This document shows, one piece after another, positions 1 through 8,071 of a DNA stretch of 26,284 nucleotides. Position numbers and translations under genes: made by a program. This stretch comes from an uncultured Clostridium sp. (GTDB taxonomy: Bacteria > Bacillota > Clostridia > Lachnospirales > Lachnospiraceae), in contig NZ_URHZ01000075.1 in the NCBI RefSeq assembly GCF_900547735.1, positions 1 through 26,284 of the forward strand. The letters are read 5' to 3'. Every line of letters begins with the position of its first letter. The first letter of the stretch is position 1. Under the pieces are notes generated by a model. It saw only the letters and a program-made list of their open reading frames with translations. It did no database searches and had not been told where the DNA came from.

Positions 1-29
1 TCCCACCACCCCGTCCGCCGTCTTACAGA

Positions 30-55
30 GGCGTCCTCGCATCTCAACTAAATCC
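30..55 (-). repeat. Terminal inverted repeat, left copy
   Basis: This 26-bp segment is the exact reverse complement of 26135-26160 at the other end of the window. The core reads CGTCCTCGCATCTCAACTAA. Beyond the 26 bp the match fades quickly on the inner side. On the outer side only loose similarity remains (pyrimidine-rich here, purine-rich at the right end). It lies upstream of the permease promoter and outside any gene. It could be a dispersed intergenic repeat at which the assembled piece ends, or one arm of a long inverted repeat. Confidence 0.85.
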
Positions 56-60
56 ATATT

Positions 61-90
61 TTAACGTTCCCCGCCATTCTTACATATTAT
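61..90 (+). promoter_or_regulatory. Candidate sigma-A promoter for the permease gene
   Basis: A TTAACG hexamer at 61-66 and TATTAT at 85-90 are separated by 18 bp, 34 bp before the permease start. The -35 match is moderate, so this is a plausible rather than certain promoter. Apart from this and the repeat at 30-55, I see nothing in 1-124. Confidence 0.4.
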
Positions 91-124
91 GGTAGTATAT
101 CCTTTTTCTCAGGAGACATAAATT

Positions 125-1534
125 ATGCCTGATTCTATTGTAATCCTTACTCCGCTCCACATTCTCTATCTGGTCGGAGTATTTTCTGTTCTGGCCGTGA
201 TGGTGATGCGGCGCGATACGCCGCTCATCTGCGTGCTGTTTCTCTTTCTGCTGGGCGCCCTGGGGCTGCATTCCTTTATCGGCGGTATCCAGACCGTGTT
301 CAACGCAATTTTATACGCCGCCAAAGAGTTCATGGAAGTAATCGGCACCATTGCCCTGGTTACCGCGCTTTCAAAGTGCATGGGGGAATTGGGAAGCGAC
401 CGGCTCTTAATGGAACCGATGTCAAAGGTAATGAAAACACCGTCCCGCACCTGGTGGCTCTTAGGTATCACAATGTTTGTATTTTCCCTGTTTCTGTGGC
501 CCTCCCCTTCCGTTGCGCTGGTCGGAGCCATCATGATTCCGTTTGCGGTCCGCGCCGGCCTCTCACCGCTCGCCGCCGCCATGGCCATGAACCTGTTCGG
601 CCATGGATTTGCCCTGAGCTATGACGTTGTAATCCAGGGTGCTCCCGCTATATCGGGTGCGGCAGCCGGTATCTCCGCCGCCGACATTCTCTCCGAGGCC
701 TGGCCTGTCTTCTGGGTCATGGGCGGCGTTACCGTCCTGTCCGCTTTTTTACTGAACCGCAAATCCATGGGGATCACCGTCTGCTCTTCCGACAGGCGCT
801 TCCATGTTCCGTATTTCAAGCAGGAGACGGACGAGGAGGAAACACCGGTAATTCCGAATCCAAAGGCAGCCAAAATCCTGGCTGCAGCCGTTGTTTTAGC
901 CTTCCTGGCCGACATTGTCTGCATGCTTGTATTTAATCTGAACGGCGGGGACGCCACCAGTGTCGTATCCGGCACGGCCGTACTGCTTATGTGTCTGGGA
1001 GCCGTAATCGGCTTTGGAAAACATTCACCGGAAAAAGTAACCCGATATCTGACCGACGGATTTCTGTTTGCCATCCGCATCTTCGCCCCTGTCATCGTCA
1101 TCGGCGCTTTCTTTTTCCTTGGCGGCGGAGGAATCACCACCATCCTGGGAGACGGATTCGGCAGTGGAATCCTGAATGACTGGGCGCTCTGGCTTGCCTC
1201 CCATACGCCTCTCAATCCCTATATCGCCGCATTCTTCCAGCTTCTAATCGGCGGCCTGACGGGCCTTGACGGATCCGGTTTCTCCGGACTTCCGCTGACA
1301 GGCGCCCTGGCCCATACCTTCGGAACCGCAACCTCTGCCTCCGTACCGGTTCTGGCTGCCCTGGGACAGATAGGAGCCATCTTTGTAGGAGGAGGAACCA
1401 TCGTTCCCTGGGGACTGATTCCGGTTGCCGCCATCTGTAATGTAAACCCCATCGAGCTGGCCCGAAAGAACCTCATTCCGGTTCTGATCGGCTTTACGGC
1501 CGCCTTTGCAGCCGCCTGCCTGATGTTGGTATAA
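125..1534 (+). CDS. Multi-pass permease, ion-transporter superfamily (GntP/DcuC-like)
   Basis: This is a very hydrophobic 469-residue protein with about 11-12 predicted membrane helices and no soluble domain. A hydrophilic, acidic cytoplasmic-type loop around residues 222-245 divides two halves, as in GntP, DcuC and CitM-type carriers. Conserved-looking Gly/Pro-rich re-entrant stretches occur near 'LFGHGFALSYD' (about residue 157) and 'GLTGLDGSGFSGLP' (about residue 380). The family is known for moving organic anions or small carboxylates with Na+ or H+, but the substrate cannot be read from the sequence. The ATG follows an AGGAG at 111-115. The gene precedes asnB by 78 bp on the same strand, so the two may be co-transcribed. 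The family assignment rests on topology and motif feel, not on a search. Confidence 0.7.
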   Translation: MPDSIVILTPLHILYLVGVFSVLAVMVMRRDTPLICVLFLFLLGALGLHSFIGGIQTVFNAILYAAKEFMEVIGTIALVTALSKCMGELGSDRLLMEPMSKVMKTPSRTWWLLGITMFVFSLFLWPSPSVALVGAIMIPFAVRAGLSPLAAAMAMNLFGHGFALSYDVVIQGAPAISGAAAGISAADILSEAWPVFWVMGGVTVLSAFLLNRKSMGITVCSSDRRFHVPYFKQETDEEETPVIPNPKAAKILAAAVVLAFLADIVCMLVFNLNGGDATSVVSGTAVLLMCLGAVIGFGKHSPEKVTRYLTDGFLFAIRIFAPVIVIGAFFFLGGGGITTILGDGFGSGILNDWALWLASHTPLNPYIAAFFQLLIGGLTGLDGSGFSGLPLTGALAHTFGTATSASVPVLAALGQIGAIFVGGGTIVPWGLIPVAAICNVNPIELARKNLIPVLIGFTAAFAAACLMLV

Positions 1535-1539
1535 ATTTT

Positions 1540-1592
1540 GTTACTGTTCACTCCGTTCCCAGTAATCACGCTACGCGATGCACAGAAACGGC
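1540..1592 (+). repeat. Left-arm fragment of the intergenic MITE-like repeat
   Basis: The segment starts with GTTACTGTTCAC and continues with a sequence about 90% identical to the left 50 bases of the full element at 7214-7394, through ACGCGATGCACAGAAACGGC. The rest of the element is missing. It sits between the permease stop codon and the asnB ribosome-binding site and is flanked on both sides by AAATTT (1533-1538 and 1593-1598). It may be an internal-deletion derivative or a solo arm. Confidence 0.75.
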
Positions 1593-1612
1593 AAATTTAA
1601 GGAGGAATCTTT

Positions 1613-3472
1613 ATGTGCGGAATTGCCGGGTTTTTCAACCCGAACAAAGATTTTACACAGGAAAAAGAGAATAACATGAATATTCTGGACGCGATGAACC
1701 GGGCCCAGAAGCGCAGGGGACCAGACGATGAGGGCTGTTTCCTGAATGAACATTTCGGCCTGGCCCAGGTACGCCTGTCCATCGTTGATCTGGTCACCGG
1801 GCATCAGCCGATGATAGGAAAGGACGGTTCAAAGGGCTTTGGCATCGTCTATAACGGAGAACTTTACAACACGGAAGAGCTGAGGGAGGAACTTCGCCTG
1901 GAAGGCCATTCCTTCGACACCTCCGGTGACACGGAGGTGCTGTTAAAGGCCTACCAGACCTGGGGAAGTGATTTCATCACCAGGGTAAACGGAATTTTTG
2001 CCCTGGCTATCATGGATATGTCTAAAAACCGGCTTCTGCTCTACCGCGACCGTTCCGGGATTAAACCTCTTTTTTACACGGTCCGTAAAGATACCGATAC
2101 CGTTGTCTTCGGATCGGAACTAAAAGCCCTTCTCGCCTTCCCGGGAATCCGTCCGGAAGTAGACAAAAAGGGCCTAAATGAAATTTTCAGCATCGGTCCG
2201 GCCAGAACCAGCGGATGCGGTGTCTATAAAAATATCCATGAAGTTCTGCCCGGCCATTTTCTCTGCTGCACCCGCTCCGGCAACCGTCAGGAGGCCTACT
2301 GGAAGCTGGAAAGCCATGTCCATACCGACTCATTCGAAGATACGGTGGAGAAAACAGGTTTTCTTCTCCGGGACGCCGTAAAGCGCCAGATGGTGTCGGA
2401 TGTCCCCATCTGTACCTTTTTATCGGGCGGCGTCGATTCCTCCCTCGTCTCCGCCGTCTGTGCGGAGGAACTAAAAAAGCAGAACAAGCGGCTTCACACC
2501 TACTCCTTTGACTTTACCGGAAACGCGGAAAACTTTAAGGCCAGCTCATTCCAACCTTCCCAGGATCGCCCGTATGTCGATAAAATGGTGGATTTTCTGG
2601 GTTCCGAGCATACGTACCTGGAATGCTCCACAAAGGATCAGGCAGACCTCCTATTTGATTCGGTAAAAGCCCACGATCTTCCCGCTATGGCCGATGTGGA
2701 CTCTTCCCTGCTCTATTTCTGCTCCCTCGTTGCAAAGCAGCACAAGGTAACGCTGACCGGGGAATGCGCAGACGAGATCTTCGGCGGTTATCCCTGGTTC
2801 CATAAAAAAGAATGCTTCCTGGCCGATACCTTCCCCTGGACAATGGATCTGGAGGCCCGAAAAGTGCTCCTGTCCGACGACTTCCTGGATTACCTCAAAA
2901 TGGACGACTATGTCAAACAAACCTATGACGCTTCCATTGCAGAGGTGCCGAAGCTGGACGGTGAAAATGCGGAGGAGGCGAGGCGCCGGGAAATCTCCTA
3001 TCTGAATCTGCGCTGGTTCATGCAGACTCTTTTAAACAGAATGGACCGCACCAGTATGTACAGCGGCCTGGAAGCCCGCGTTCCCTTTGCCGATCACCGC
3101 ATTATCGAATATCTCTTCAACGTACCGTGGGAGATGAAGGCCCGCGGAGGCGTTGCAAAGGCGCTGCTGCGCGAAGCCGGACGCGGCCTTCTGCCGGATG
3201 AAATCCTGTTCCGCCGCAAATCTCCTTACCCTAAAACTTACGACCGGAACTACGAGGCCCTGCTGGCCGGACGGGTCCGTGATATCCTTGGCGACTCTTC
3301 CTCACCGGTACTCCCCTTCCTGGATAAAAAGAAGGTGGAGCGTTTCCTTGAAAGTCCGTCCGACTATGGAAAACCCTGGTACGGCCAGCTGATGGCCGCC
3401 CCGCAGCTCATGGCCTATCTGATCCAGGTAGATTTCTGGATGAGAGAATATCGAATAAGCATCGCAGATTAG
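1613..3472 (+). CDS. asnB: Asparagine synthase, glutamine-hydrolysing (AsnB)
   Basis: The enzyme makes asparagine from aspartate, ATP and glutamine in the cytosol. The protein is 619 residues, a normal length for the family. Met1 is followed by Cys2 of the class II glutaminase nucleophile (MCGIAGFF), so Cys2 is exposed after Met removal. The amidotransferase half also shows RLSIVD (residues 54-59), YNGELYN (80-86) and SGDTEVLL (104-111). The synthetase half has the pyrophosphate loop SGGVDSS at 271-277 and the downstream ECADEIFGGYPWF stretch. The start follows a strong AAGGAGG at 1599-1605. The gene converges with the acetyltransferase gene, the two stops being 21 bp apart, with no clear terminator between them. 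A repeat fragment lies just upstream of its ribosome-binding site. Confidence 0.96.
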   Translation: MCGIAGFFNPNKDFTQEKENNMNILDAMNRAQKRRGPDDEGCFLNEHFGLAQVRLSIVDLVTGHQPMIGKDGSKGFGIVYNGELYNTEELREELRLEGHSFDTSGDTEVLLKAYQTWGSDFITRVNGIFALAIMDMSKNRLLLYRDRSGIKPLFYTVRKDTDTVVFGSELKALLAFPGIRPEVDKKGLNEIFSIGPARTSGCGVYKNIHEVLPGHFLCCTRSGNRQEAYWKLESHVHTDSFEDTVEKTGFLLRDAVKRQMVSDVPICTFLSGGVDSSLVSAVCAEELKKQNKRLHTYSFDFTGNAENFKASSFQPSQDRPYVDKMVDFLGSEHTYLECSTKDQADLLFDSVKAHDLPAMADVDSSLLYFCSLVAKQHKVTLTGECADEIFGGYPWFHKKECFLADTFPWTMDLEARKVLLSDDFLDYLKMDDYVKQTYDASIAEVPKLDGENAEEARRREISYLNLRWFMQTLLNRMDRTSMYSGLEARVPFADHRIIEYLFNVPWEMKARGGVAKALLREAGRGLLPDEILFRRKSPYPKTYDRNYEALLAGRVRDILGDSSSPVLPFLDKKKVERFLESPSDYGKPWYGQLMAAPQLMAYLIQVDFWMREYRISIAD

Positions 3473-3493
3473 GTTACAGAGCAGCAGATCAAA

Positions 3494-4135
3494 TCATTTC
3501 CTGTTAAAACTGAAATGTTCCAGGTCTTCCTCAAGTATCAAATCTCTCCTGCTGTCCTCTGCGCCAATGGGGCGCACCGGGCGGCAGGGATTGCCAAAGG
3601 CGAGATAATTGTCGGGGATGTCTTTCGTCACAACGCTTCCGGCCCCTATCACCGCCCCGTTTCCGATCCTGACGCCCCCAAGAACCACCACGTTGCAGGC
3701 CAGCCAGACATTATCCCCAATATGGATTTCCTCTGCAAATTCCGCCATCGTCGTGTTGCCGTCCTTATCAAGCCCCACTCTCTCCTCTGCAATCAGCGGA
3801 TGGTTGGTCGCCATCAGCGATACATTGGGACCAAAGCAGACATTATCTCCGATGTAGACTCTCGCGTCATCCATCACCATAAGGTTAAAGTTGGCAAAGA
3901 AATTCTCACCGATAAAGGTATGGGTTCCATAGTTAAACTGGACAGGCCCCTGGAAATAATAGGTCTTTCCAATTCCTCCGATAAATTCCCTGATGATTGG
4001 AAGGCGTTTCTCATCGTACTCATCCATGGAATTATAGCGGCGGCACGCCTCGTGCGCCTTGTGTTTGATATCTTTCAGCTCTTTCTTTCTGGGATCAAAC
4101 ATCTTTCCCTCATAGATTTTCTCTTCTTCGTTCAC
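3494..4135 (-). CDS. Sugar O-acetyltransferase, maltose/galactoside type (LacA/Maa family)
   Basis: A 213-residue left-handed beta-helix acetyltransferase that would transfer acetyl from acetyl-CoA to a sugar hydroxyl in the cytosol. The N-terminal maltose-acetyltransferase helical region (residues 3-55, with KMFDP and RRYN) is followed by hexapeptide repeats such as IGDNVCFGPNVS and IGNGAVIGAGSVV. The likely catalytic His is H112 in ATNHPL. The C-terminus ends with the family's IPDNYLAFGNPCRPVR strand and a short acidic tail. The start is GTG, with GAGGAGGGG about 9 bases upstream; an ATG between them is out of frame. The MATE exporter gene ends only 25 bp upstream, so the two are probably one transcript. 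The exact acceptor sugar is unknown. Confidence 0.9.
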   Translation of the reverse strand: MNEEEKIYEGKMFDPRKKELKDIKHKAHEACRRYNSMDEYDEKRLPIIREFIGGIGKTYYFQGPVQFNYGTHTFIGENFFANFNLMVMDDARVYIGDNVCFGPNVSLMATNHPLIAEERVGLDKDGNTTMAEFAEEIHIGDNVWLACNVVVLGGVRIGNGAVIGAGSVVTKDIPDNYLAFGNPCRPVRPIGAEDSRRDLILEEDLEHFSFNRK

Positions 4136-4160
4136 TTCTCATCCCCTCCTCTGTCTCACA

Positions 4161-5546
4161 CTACCCCTGTATCTCCGCCGTCAGGTTCTTCAGCCACTTT
4201 CTCTGTCTGTACCGCAGATAGCTGAGAACCGTCTTATAAACCTCCTCCAGCGTCACCATGGCATAGACAATATAGATAGGCTGTTTTAAAACCAGTCCTC
4301 CCACAAAGGCCATCGGAATTCCGATCAGCCATACGCCGCTGCAGTCGAGAAAGAGGCAGACAGCGGTATCCCCGCCGCTTCGCAGCACTCCCACGATGTT
4401 GACATAGTTAAACATCTTAAACGGCATAAACAGTGAAAAGACAATCAGGCACAGGCTCACATCGCGGGCCACTTCACCGGACAGCCTGTAGAGATCAATA
4501 ATCTGCCAGCGGACGCCCGCACAGAAGAATGCCATAATCACGGTGACGATAAACTGAAGAATCAGGAAGTTCTTCGCATACCGCTCGGCCCTCTTCATCT
4601 GGCCGGCTCCCAGCTCGTTTCCGAGAATTACGGCGGTTGCCGCGCTCAGTCCCTGGAACAGGACCGACATGATGTCCTGAATCGTCGTGGCGACCGTAAT
4701 CGCCGCCACCGCATTGTCCCCCATACGCCCATATGCCAGGGAATACATCGTAACTCCCAGTCCCCAGATAAACTCATTGGCAATAACCGGTGACGCCGTT
4801 GCAAAGAATTTTTTCACAAAGGCGGCCGAGTAGCCGAACAGTTCCTTCGGGCGGCAGGCCAGGGGCGATTTGTTCAAATACACCACTAAAAGCAGGGCCG
4901 TCATCTCCACGATACGTGCAATCAGTGTGGCTAATGCCGCGCCGACCACGCCCATGGCAGGCGCACCGAATTTACCGAAAATAAAGGTATAGTTAAAAAA
5001 TATGTTAATCAGGATCGTACAACTGCTGATAACAACCGGGGCTTTGACCTTGCCCACTGCCCTCTGCATGGCAACGTATGTATTGCTGACCGCGATAAAT
5101 GGATAAGAAAGCGCCACCAGGGACAGATAGGAAGCTCCGATGCGTATTGCATCCTCCCCCGTTGTAAATATCCTCATTACCTTCTGCGGAACCGCCACCG
5201 CCGGGATGAAAAACGCAAGCGCCGCGCAGGTGGCCAGAACCAGTGCCAGTCCCAGGACCTTTCTGATATTCTTAATATCGTGTGTCCCCCAGAACTGCGC
5301 CGCCAGAATCCCGGAACCGCTGACAATTCCGAACACCAGTAACGTCATCACGAAAAACACCTTGTTGGCCAGTCCCACCGCAGCGATGGATGTAGCCCCA
5401 AGAGAGCCGATCATCATGGTATCCACCATATTTACAATTGTATTCAACATGCCCTGCATGGCTACCGGCAGCGCTATCTTTACAGCCTTGGACAGAAATA
5501 TCCTGTCCGTCATCATAATCTTTGTATCTTCCAGTATCTTTTTCAT
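4161..5546 (-). CDS. MATE-family multidrug/metabolite exporter
   Basis: A 461-residue membrane protein with about 12 helices arranged as two MatE repeats. The first begins near residue 15 with 'ALPVAMQGMLNTIVNMVDTM', the typical MATE helix 1 containing the NTIVNMVDT pattern; the second begins near residue 245 ('ASPVIANEFIWGLG'). MATE carriers export cationic drugs or metabolites in exchange for Na+ or H+. Several Met codons are close together at the N-terminus; the chosen one has a weak GCAGGGAAG ribosome site 1-9 bases upstream, while Met11/Met12 have none. A rho-independent terminator lies upstream, between this gene and the CBS-domain gene, so it should have its own promoter. The O-acetyltransferase follows 25 bp downstream. 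The substrate cannot be predicted. Confidence 0.93.
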   Translation of the reverse strand: MKKILEDTKIMMTDRIFLSKAVKIALPVAMQGMLNTIVNMVDTMMIGSLGATSIAAVGLANKVFFVMTLLVFGIVSGSGILAAQFWGTHDIKNIRKVLGLALVLATCAALAFFIPAVAVPQKVMRIFTTGEDAIRIGASYLSLVALSYPFIAVSNTYVAMQRAVGKVKAPVVISSCTILINIFFNYTFIFGKFGAPAMGVVGAALATLIARIVEMTALLLVVYLNKSPLACRPKELFGYSAAFVKKFFATASPVIANEFIWGLGVTMYSLAYGRMGDNAVAAITVATTIQDIMSVLFQGLSAATAVILGNELGAGQMKRAERYAKNFLILQFIVTVIMAFFCAGVRWQIIDLYRLSGEVARDVSLCLIVFSLFMPFKMFNYVNIVGVLRSGGDTAVCLFLDCSGVWLIGIPMAFVGGLVLKQPIYIVYAMVTLEEVYKTVLSYLRYRQRKWLKNLTAEIQG

Positions 5547-5602
5547 CTTCCCTGCCTTTTTCTCTTCCGCCTTATCTCTTTTGTCCGGCCTCTTTTGTCT
5601 TT

Positions 5603-5642
5603 AAAAAGCCAAAAAGAACGCCCGGGCAACGCTCAGGCGTTC
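5603..5642 (-). terminator. Rho-independent terminator after the CBS-domain membrane protein
   Basis: On the minus strand GAACGCC (5636-5642) pairs with GGCGTTC (5616-5622) around a 13-base loop. The stem is followed by TTTTT, GGC and another T-run (5601-5615). It lies in the 187-bp gap between the stop of the CBS-domain gene and the MATE start and is oriented to end transcripts from the CBS-domain gene. Confidence 0.75.
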
Positions 5643-5698
5643 AAACTTTTATGGATGCTGCATCCCGTACATTAAGTGCACAGGCGCTGTTCATCGGC

Positions 5699-5731
5699 AA
5701 TGAAAAGTCCGCAGCACGCGCCTTTCACTGT
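5699..5731 (+). repeat. Fragment of the intergenic repeat family
   Basis: AATGAAAAGTCCGCA (5699-5713) is identical to 7285-7299 inside the 181-bp MITE-like element. The match continues loosely as GCGC-CTTT and ends in CACTGTTC, resembling the element terminus in rearranged form. It abuts the stop codon of the CBS-domain gene. It is probably a decayed internal piece of the same family. Confidence 0.5.
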
Positions 5732-5733
5732 TC

Positions 5734-7089
5734 TTATTCTTTCTCTTCCGTCTTCTTCACGGAAACCGGCGCCGCAGTCACTGCGTGAACCATCTTGTTC
5801 TCAACCGAGAGAACCTTGAAAAGATAATTCTGGTACTCCACCTCAGGCTGCTCCCCCTCTCCGGGGATGCGGTCCAGCTTGGAGATCAGAAATCCGTTTA
5901 ACGTATCGTAATTTTCGTAATCCTCGTCGTCAAACTCAATATTCAGCGCTACTCCCACCTCATCGAGGGGAGCCAGCCCGTCAAAAATAAAGCTTCCGTC
6001 GTCGCGTTTGGAAATGTAATCCTCATCCTCGTCATATTCATCCAGGATGTTTCCCACAATCTCCTCCAGGATATCCTCCATCGTCACGATTCCCGCAGTC
6101 TGGCCATACTCGTCCACCACAATCTCCATATGTATTTTCTGGGACTGCATCTCTTTAAACAGCGTGTCCACATGGCGTGTTTCCGGAATGAAATGGGGTT
6201 CCCGTAAAAGCCCGTCCAGTTCTCTGAGACTTTTCTTTCTGTTTTCCTCTTTCTCGGCAAACCCAAGGGCATCCCTCATATGGAGAATTCCTACAATATC
6301 GTCGATATCCTTTTCGAAAACAGGGAAACGCGAGTTATTCGCCTCCGTCAATATATAGGTTACCGCCTCATCCAGGGACAGCGAGGCGTCTAACGCCGTT
6401 ATATTGGTTCTGTGGGTCATAATGTCCCCGGCCTCTTTGTCGTTCAGCTCGAAAATGTTCGTGATCATCTCGGCTTCCCCGGCCTCCAGGACTCCCTGCT
6501 CATGACCTTCATTGACCATCAGCATAATATCTTCTTCCGTCACATTGTCGTCGTCGGAATTTAAATCGATCCCCATCGGCTTCAGCACCAGGGCCGAGAG
6601 AGCCGACACGAGAAACGTAAAGGGACGCAGCAGGATCACAATTATCTGCACCATGGAGAAAACTCCATATCCCCACTTCTCCGGCTTTCTGGCCGCACAC
6701 TTCTTCGGAATCACAATCCCGAAGCTGATAAGCACAGACAGCACAACAATTCCGGCAGCCACTACGCAGGCTGTATAAACCAGCATCTCATGCCCATCCT
6801 GCGAATGCTTTATCAGCATCTGGAACAACTGCCCCAGCTGCCTCATCACATAGGCTCCTGCCAGAATTCCGATTATATTGGTCATCACCTGGACCGTATA
6901 GATAAATTCGCCAGGTTTGTTGATCAGCCTCAAAAGCTTCCCTGCCCGTTCGTTTCCTTCTTCCGCCTCCTTCTCGAGGCTGTTCACATTCATGTTCTGA
7001 ATGGCTGAACCAAAGCCGTATAAAACAGCGTCAATCAGAATAAAACCAACAAGTATCAGTATACTTAAGGGCCAATACCCATCGTCCAT
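5734..7089 (-). CDS. CNNM/hemolysin-C-type membrane protein with paired CBS domains
   Basis: A 451-residue protein of the DUF21-CBS-CorC_HlyC architecture, known in CorB/CNNM-type Mg2+ transport and often misnamed hemolysin. Residues 1-185 form the DUF21 membrane domain with about four helices, starting with 'ILILVGFILIDAVLYGFGSA'. Residues 190-345 hold the two CBS motifs, recognisable from 'IMTHRTNITALDA' and 'VVDEYGQTAGIVTMEDILEEIVG'. Residues 360-440 form the CorC/HlyC C-terminal domain ('DGLAPLDEVG...LNGFLISKLDRIPGEGE'). CBS pairs commonly sense adenine nucleotides. The AAGGAG ribosome site is about 12 bases from the ATG, slightly long. A MITE-like element lies about 120 bp upstream of the start. 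A terminator follows the gene. The ion specificity is inferred from the family only. Confidence 0.92.
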   Translation of the reverse strand: MDDGYWPLSILILVGFILIDAVLYGFGSAIQNMNVNSLEKEAEEGNERAGKLLRLINKPGEFIYTVQVMTNIIGILAGAYVMRQLGQLFQMLIKHSQDGHEMLVYTACVVAAGIVVLSVLISFGIVIPKKCAARKPEKWGYGVFSMVQIIVILLRPFTFLVSALSALVLKPMGIDLNSDDDNVTEEDIMLMVNEGHEQGVLEAGEAEMITNIFELNDKEAGDIMTHRTNITALDASLSLDEAVTYILTEANNSRFPVFEKDIDDIVGILHMRDALGFAEKEENRKKSLRELDGLLREPHFIPETRHVDTLFKEMQSQKIHMEIVVDEYGQTAGIVTMEDILEEIVGNILDEYDEDEDYISKRDDGSFIFDGLAPLDEVGVALNIEFDDEDYENYDTLNGFLISKLDRIPGEGEQPEVEYQNYLFKVLSVENKMVHAVTAAPVSVKKTEEKE

Positions 7090-7205
7090 ATTTTTTAATT
7101 ACTCCTTTTATTGATAGCGGTGAAAAGCTGCGGCCGTATGCATTGCCCCGGTTACTTTTCATCGTTTCATTCGTACGGTTATAATCTTTCCGCCAGATGC
7201 CCGCT

Positions 7206-7402
7206 CTTAAACCTTTACTGTTCACTCCGTGCCCAGCAATCCGCTACGCGATGCACAGAAACGGCAAAAAACTCCGTTGATTGTAATGAAAAGTCCGCAT
7301 CGCGCACTTTTCGTTGCGTCGCGCCGCTTAACTCGGGATTTTCACGAAAAACACGTGAAAACACCTCGCGGGATACATCCGTGTGAACAGTAACCTTAAA
7401 CC
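7206..7402. mobile_element. Full-length MITE-like element with 8-bp target-site duplication
   Basis: The element occupies 7214-7394 (181 bp). Its ends are inverted: TTTACTGTTCAC at 7214-7225 and GTGAACAGTAAC at 7383-7394, matching at 11 of 12 positions. The direct repeat CTTAAACC flanks both ends exactly (7206-7213 and 7395-7402), as expected for a transposition target duplication. Inside there are an inverted pair GCGATGC (7248-7254)/GCATCGC (7297-7303) and a hairpin TTTTCACG-N7-CGTGAAAA at 7339-7361. No open reading frame of transposase size fits, so movement would need a transposase from elsewhere. Relatives occur at 1540-1592, 7487-7636 and, more weakly, at 5699-5731 and 12071-12126. The element lies between the CBS-domain gene promoter region and the mazF gene end. 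Confidence 0.8.
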
Positions 7403-7486
7403 CTCTGCTACGTCAAAACCTTTGCAGAATATTAATCCTGACATCTGTCACTATATCATCTTTCCATGAGGTTCGTCAATAATAAC

Positions 7487-7636
7487 TATCCACTCCGTGT
7501 GCAGTAATACGCCCTGTCATGCGCAGAAACGGCGGGAAACGCCGTTTTGCACCGCACAACGCGTGATTTTCACTTATAATGCGTGAAAACGCCTCGCAAA
7601 ATAGAGCCGATATGACCGGCAACCGTCAATGATAAC
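7487..7636. repeat. Degenerate second copy of the MITE-like repeat
   Basis: The left part (CACTCCGTG, CAGTAAT, then GCGCAGAAACGGC at 7521-7533) and the right part (GATTTTCAC, then GCGTGAAAACGCCTCGC) follow the same order as in the element at 7214-7394. The subterminal hairpin is kept although its loop differs. The terminal inverted repeats are no longer clear. Direct repeats CGTCAATAATAAC (7474-7486) and CGTCAATGATAAC (7624-7636) flank it with one mismatch; these may be a target duplication or chance. The copy directly follows the mazF stop codon. Together with the full element it accounts for most of the 547-bp gene-free stretch 7090-7636. Confidence 0.65.
7527..7548. terminator. Candidate terminator hairpin inside the degenerate repeat
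   Basis: AAACGGCG (7527-7534) and CGCCGTTT (7540-7547) form a perfect 8-bp GC-rich stem with a 5-base loop and a short T-run on either strand. It is about 90 bp beyond the mazF stop and may end the rex-to-mazF transcript, which has no better terminator. The short T-tract makes this tentative. Confidence 0.4.
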
Positions 7637-7984
7637 CTATGTATCCAGCTCAAGGCTTATCATCAGCGCACGATCCACGTCCTTTAACAGCTCGTCGTCA
7701 ATATGGCAGATTCTTTCTTTCAGCCGCTGTTTGTCTATGGTCCGAAGCTGCTCCAGGAGGATTACGGAATCCCGTATCATATCACACCTTTTCGTGTTTA
7801 ACTCCACATGAGTTGGCAGCTTTGCCTTGTTCATCTTGGATGTTATTGCCGCACAGATTACGGTTGGGCTGTGCTTATTCCCTATATCATTCTGTATAAT
7901 CAGCACCGGCCTGACGCCTCCCTGTTCCGAGCCGACAACCGGTCTTAAGTCTGCATAATAAATATCTCCACGCCTGATAATCAC
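7637..7984 (-). CDS. mazF: MazF/PemK/EndoA-family mRNA endoribonuclease toxin
   Basis: A 115-residue protein very close in pattern to Bacillus EndoA (NdoA), a sequence-specific, ribosome-independent RNase. It begins IIRRGDIYYADL, contains GSEQGGVRPVLIIQND with the catalytic Arg, and has the ICAAITSK and LPTHVEL strands and SVILLEQLRTIDKQRL. I chose the GTG at 7984: it aligns with the Bacillus start and has GGAG 11 bases upstream. A GTG three codons earlier (7993) sits almost on that GGAG. It lies downstream of alr, as in the Bacillus alr-ndoAI-ndoA order, but the 179 bp between alr and mazF are too short for the roughly 90-residue antitoxin. The toxin therefore appears solitary here, and its control is unknown. 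Confidence 0.93.
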   Translation of the reverse strand: MIIRRGDIYYADLRPVVGSEQGGVRPVLIIQNDIGNKHSPTVICAAITSKMNKAKLPTHVELNTKRCDMIRDSVILLEQLRTIDKQRLKERICHIDDELLKDVDRALMISLELDT

Positions 7985-8017
7985 TTGTTTCACTCTCCGT
8001 CAAAATTCTTTATGTCC

Positions 8018-8071
8018 TTAGTATTGACCTGTTTTGACCCGAGTATTCCGCCGACCGCAATTCTTTTTCAT
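8018..8071 (-). CDS. Possible 17-residue ORF in the alr-mazF gap
   Basis: An ATG at 8071 opens a short basic reading frame, MKKNCGRRNTRVKTGQY, that stops at 8018, 33 bp before mazF. The sequence before it (AACGGG) is a poor ribosome-binding site. It lies where Bacillus has the EndoAI antitoxin gene, but it is far too short to be one and shows no ribbon-helix-helix pattern. It could be a leader peptide, a remnant or chance. Confidence 0.15.
   Translation of the reverse strand: MKKNCGRRNTRVKTGQY

Noticed and set aside
1535..1612. T-box or asparagine-responsive riboswitch before asnB
   Set aside because: The 78-bp gap has no T-box sequence or terminator/antiterminator pair; most of it is the repeat fragment.
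3515..4225. Plus-strand frame opposite the O-acetyltransferase
   Set aside because: Shadow of the hexapeptide-repeat gene; no ribosome site or family features.
5734..7089. True hemolysin toxin
   Set aside because: The DUF21-CBS-CorC_HlyC architecture is that of CNNM/CorB-like membrane proteins; the hemolysin name is historical.
7090..7636. Missing gene or antitoxin in the 547-bp gap
   Set aside because: Both strands lack a coding frame with a ribosome site; the stretch is explained by two copies of the repeat element.
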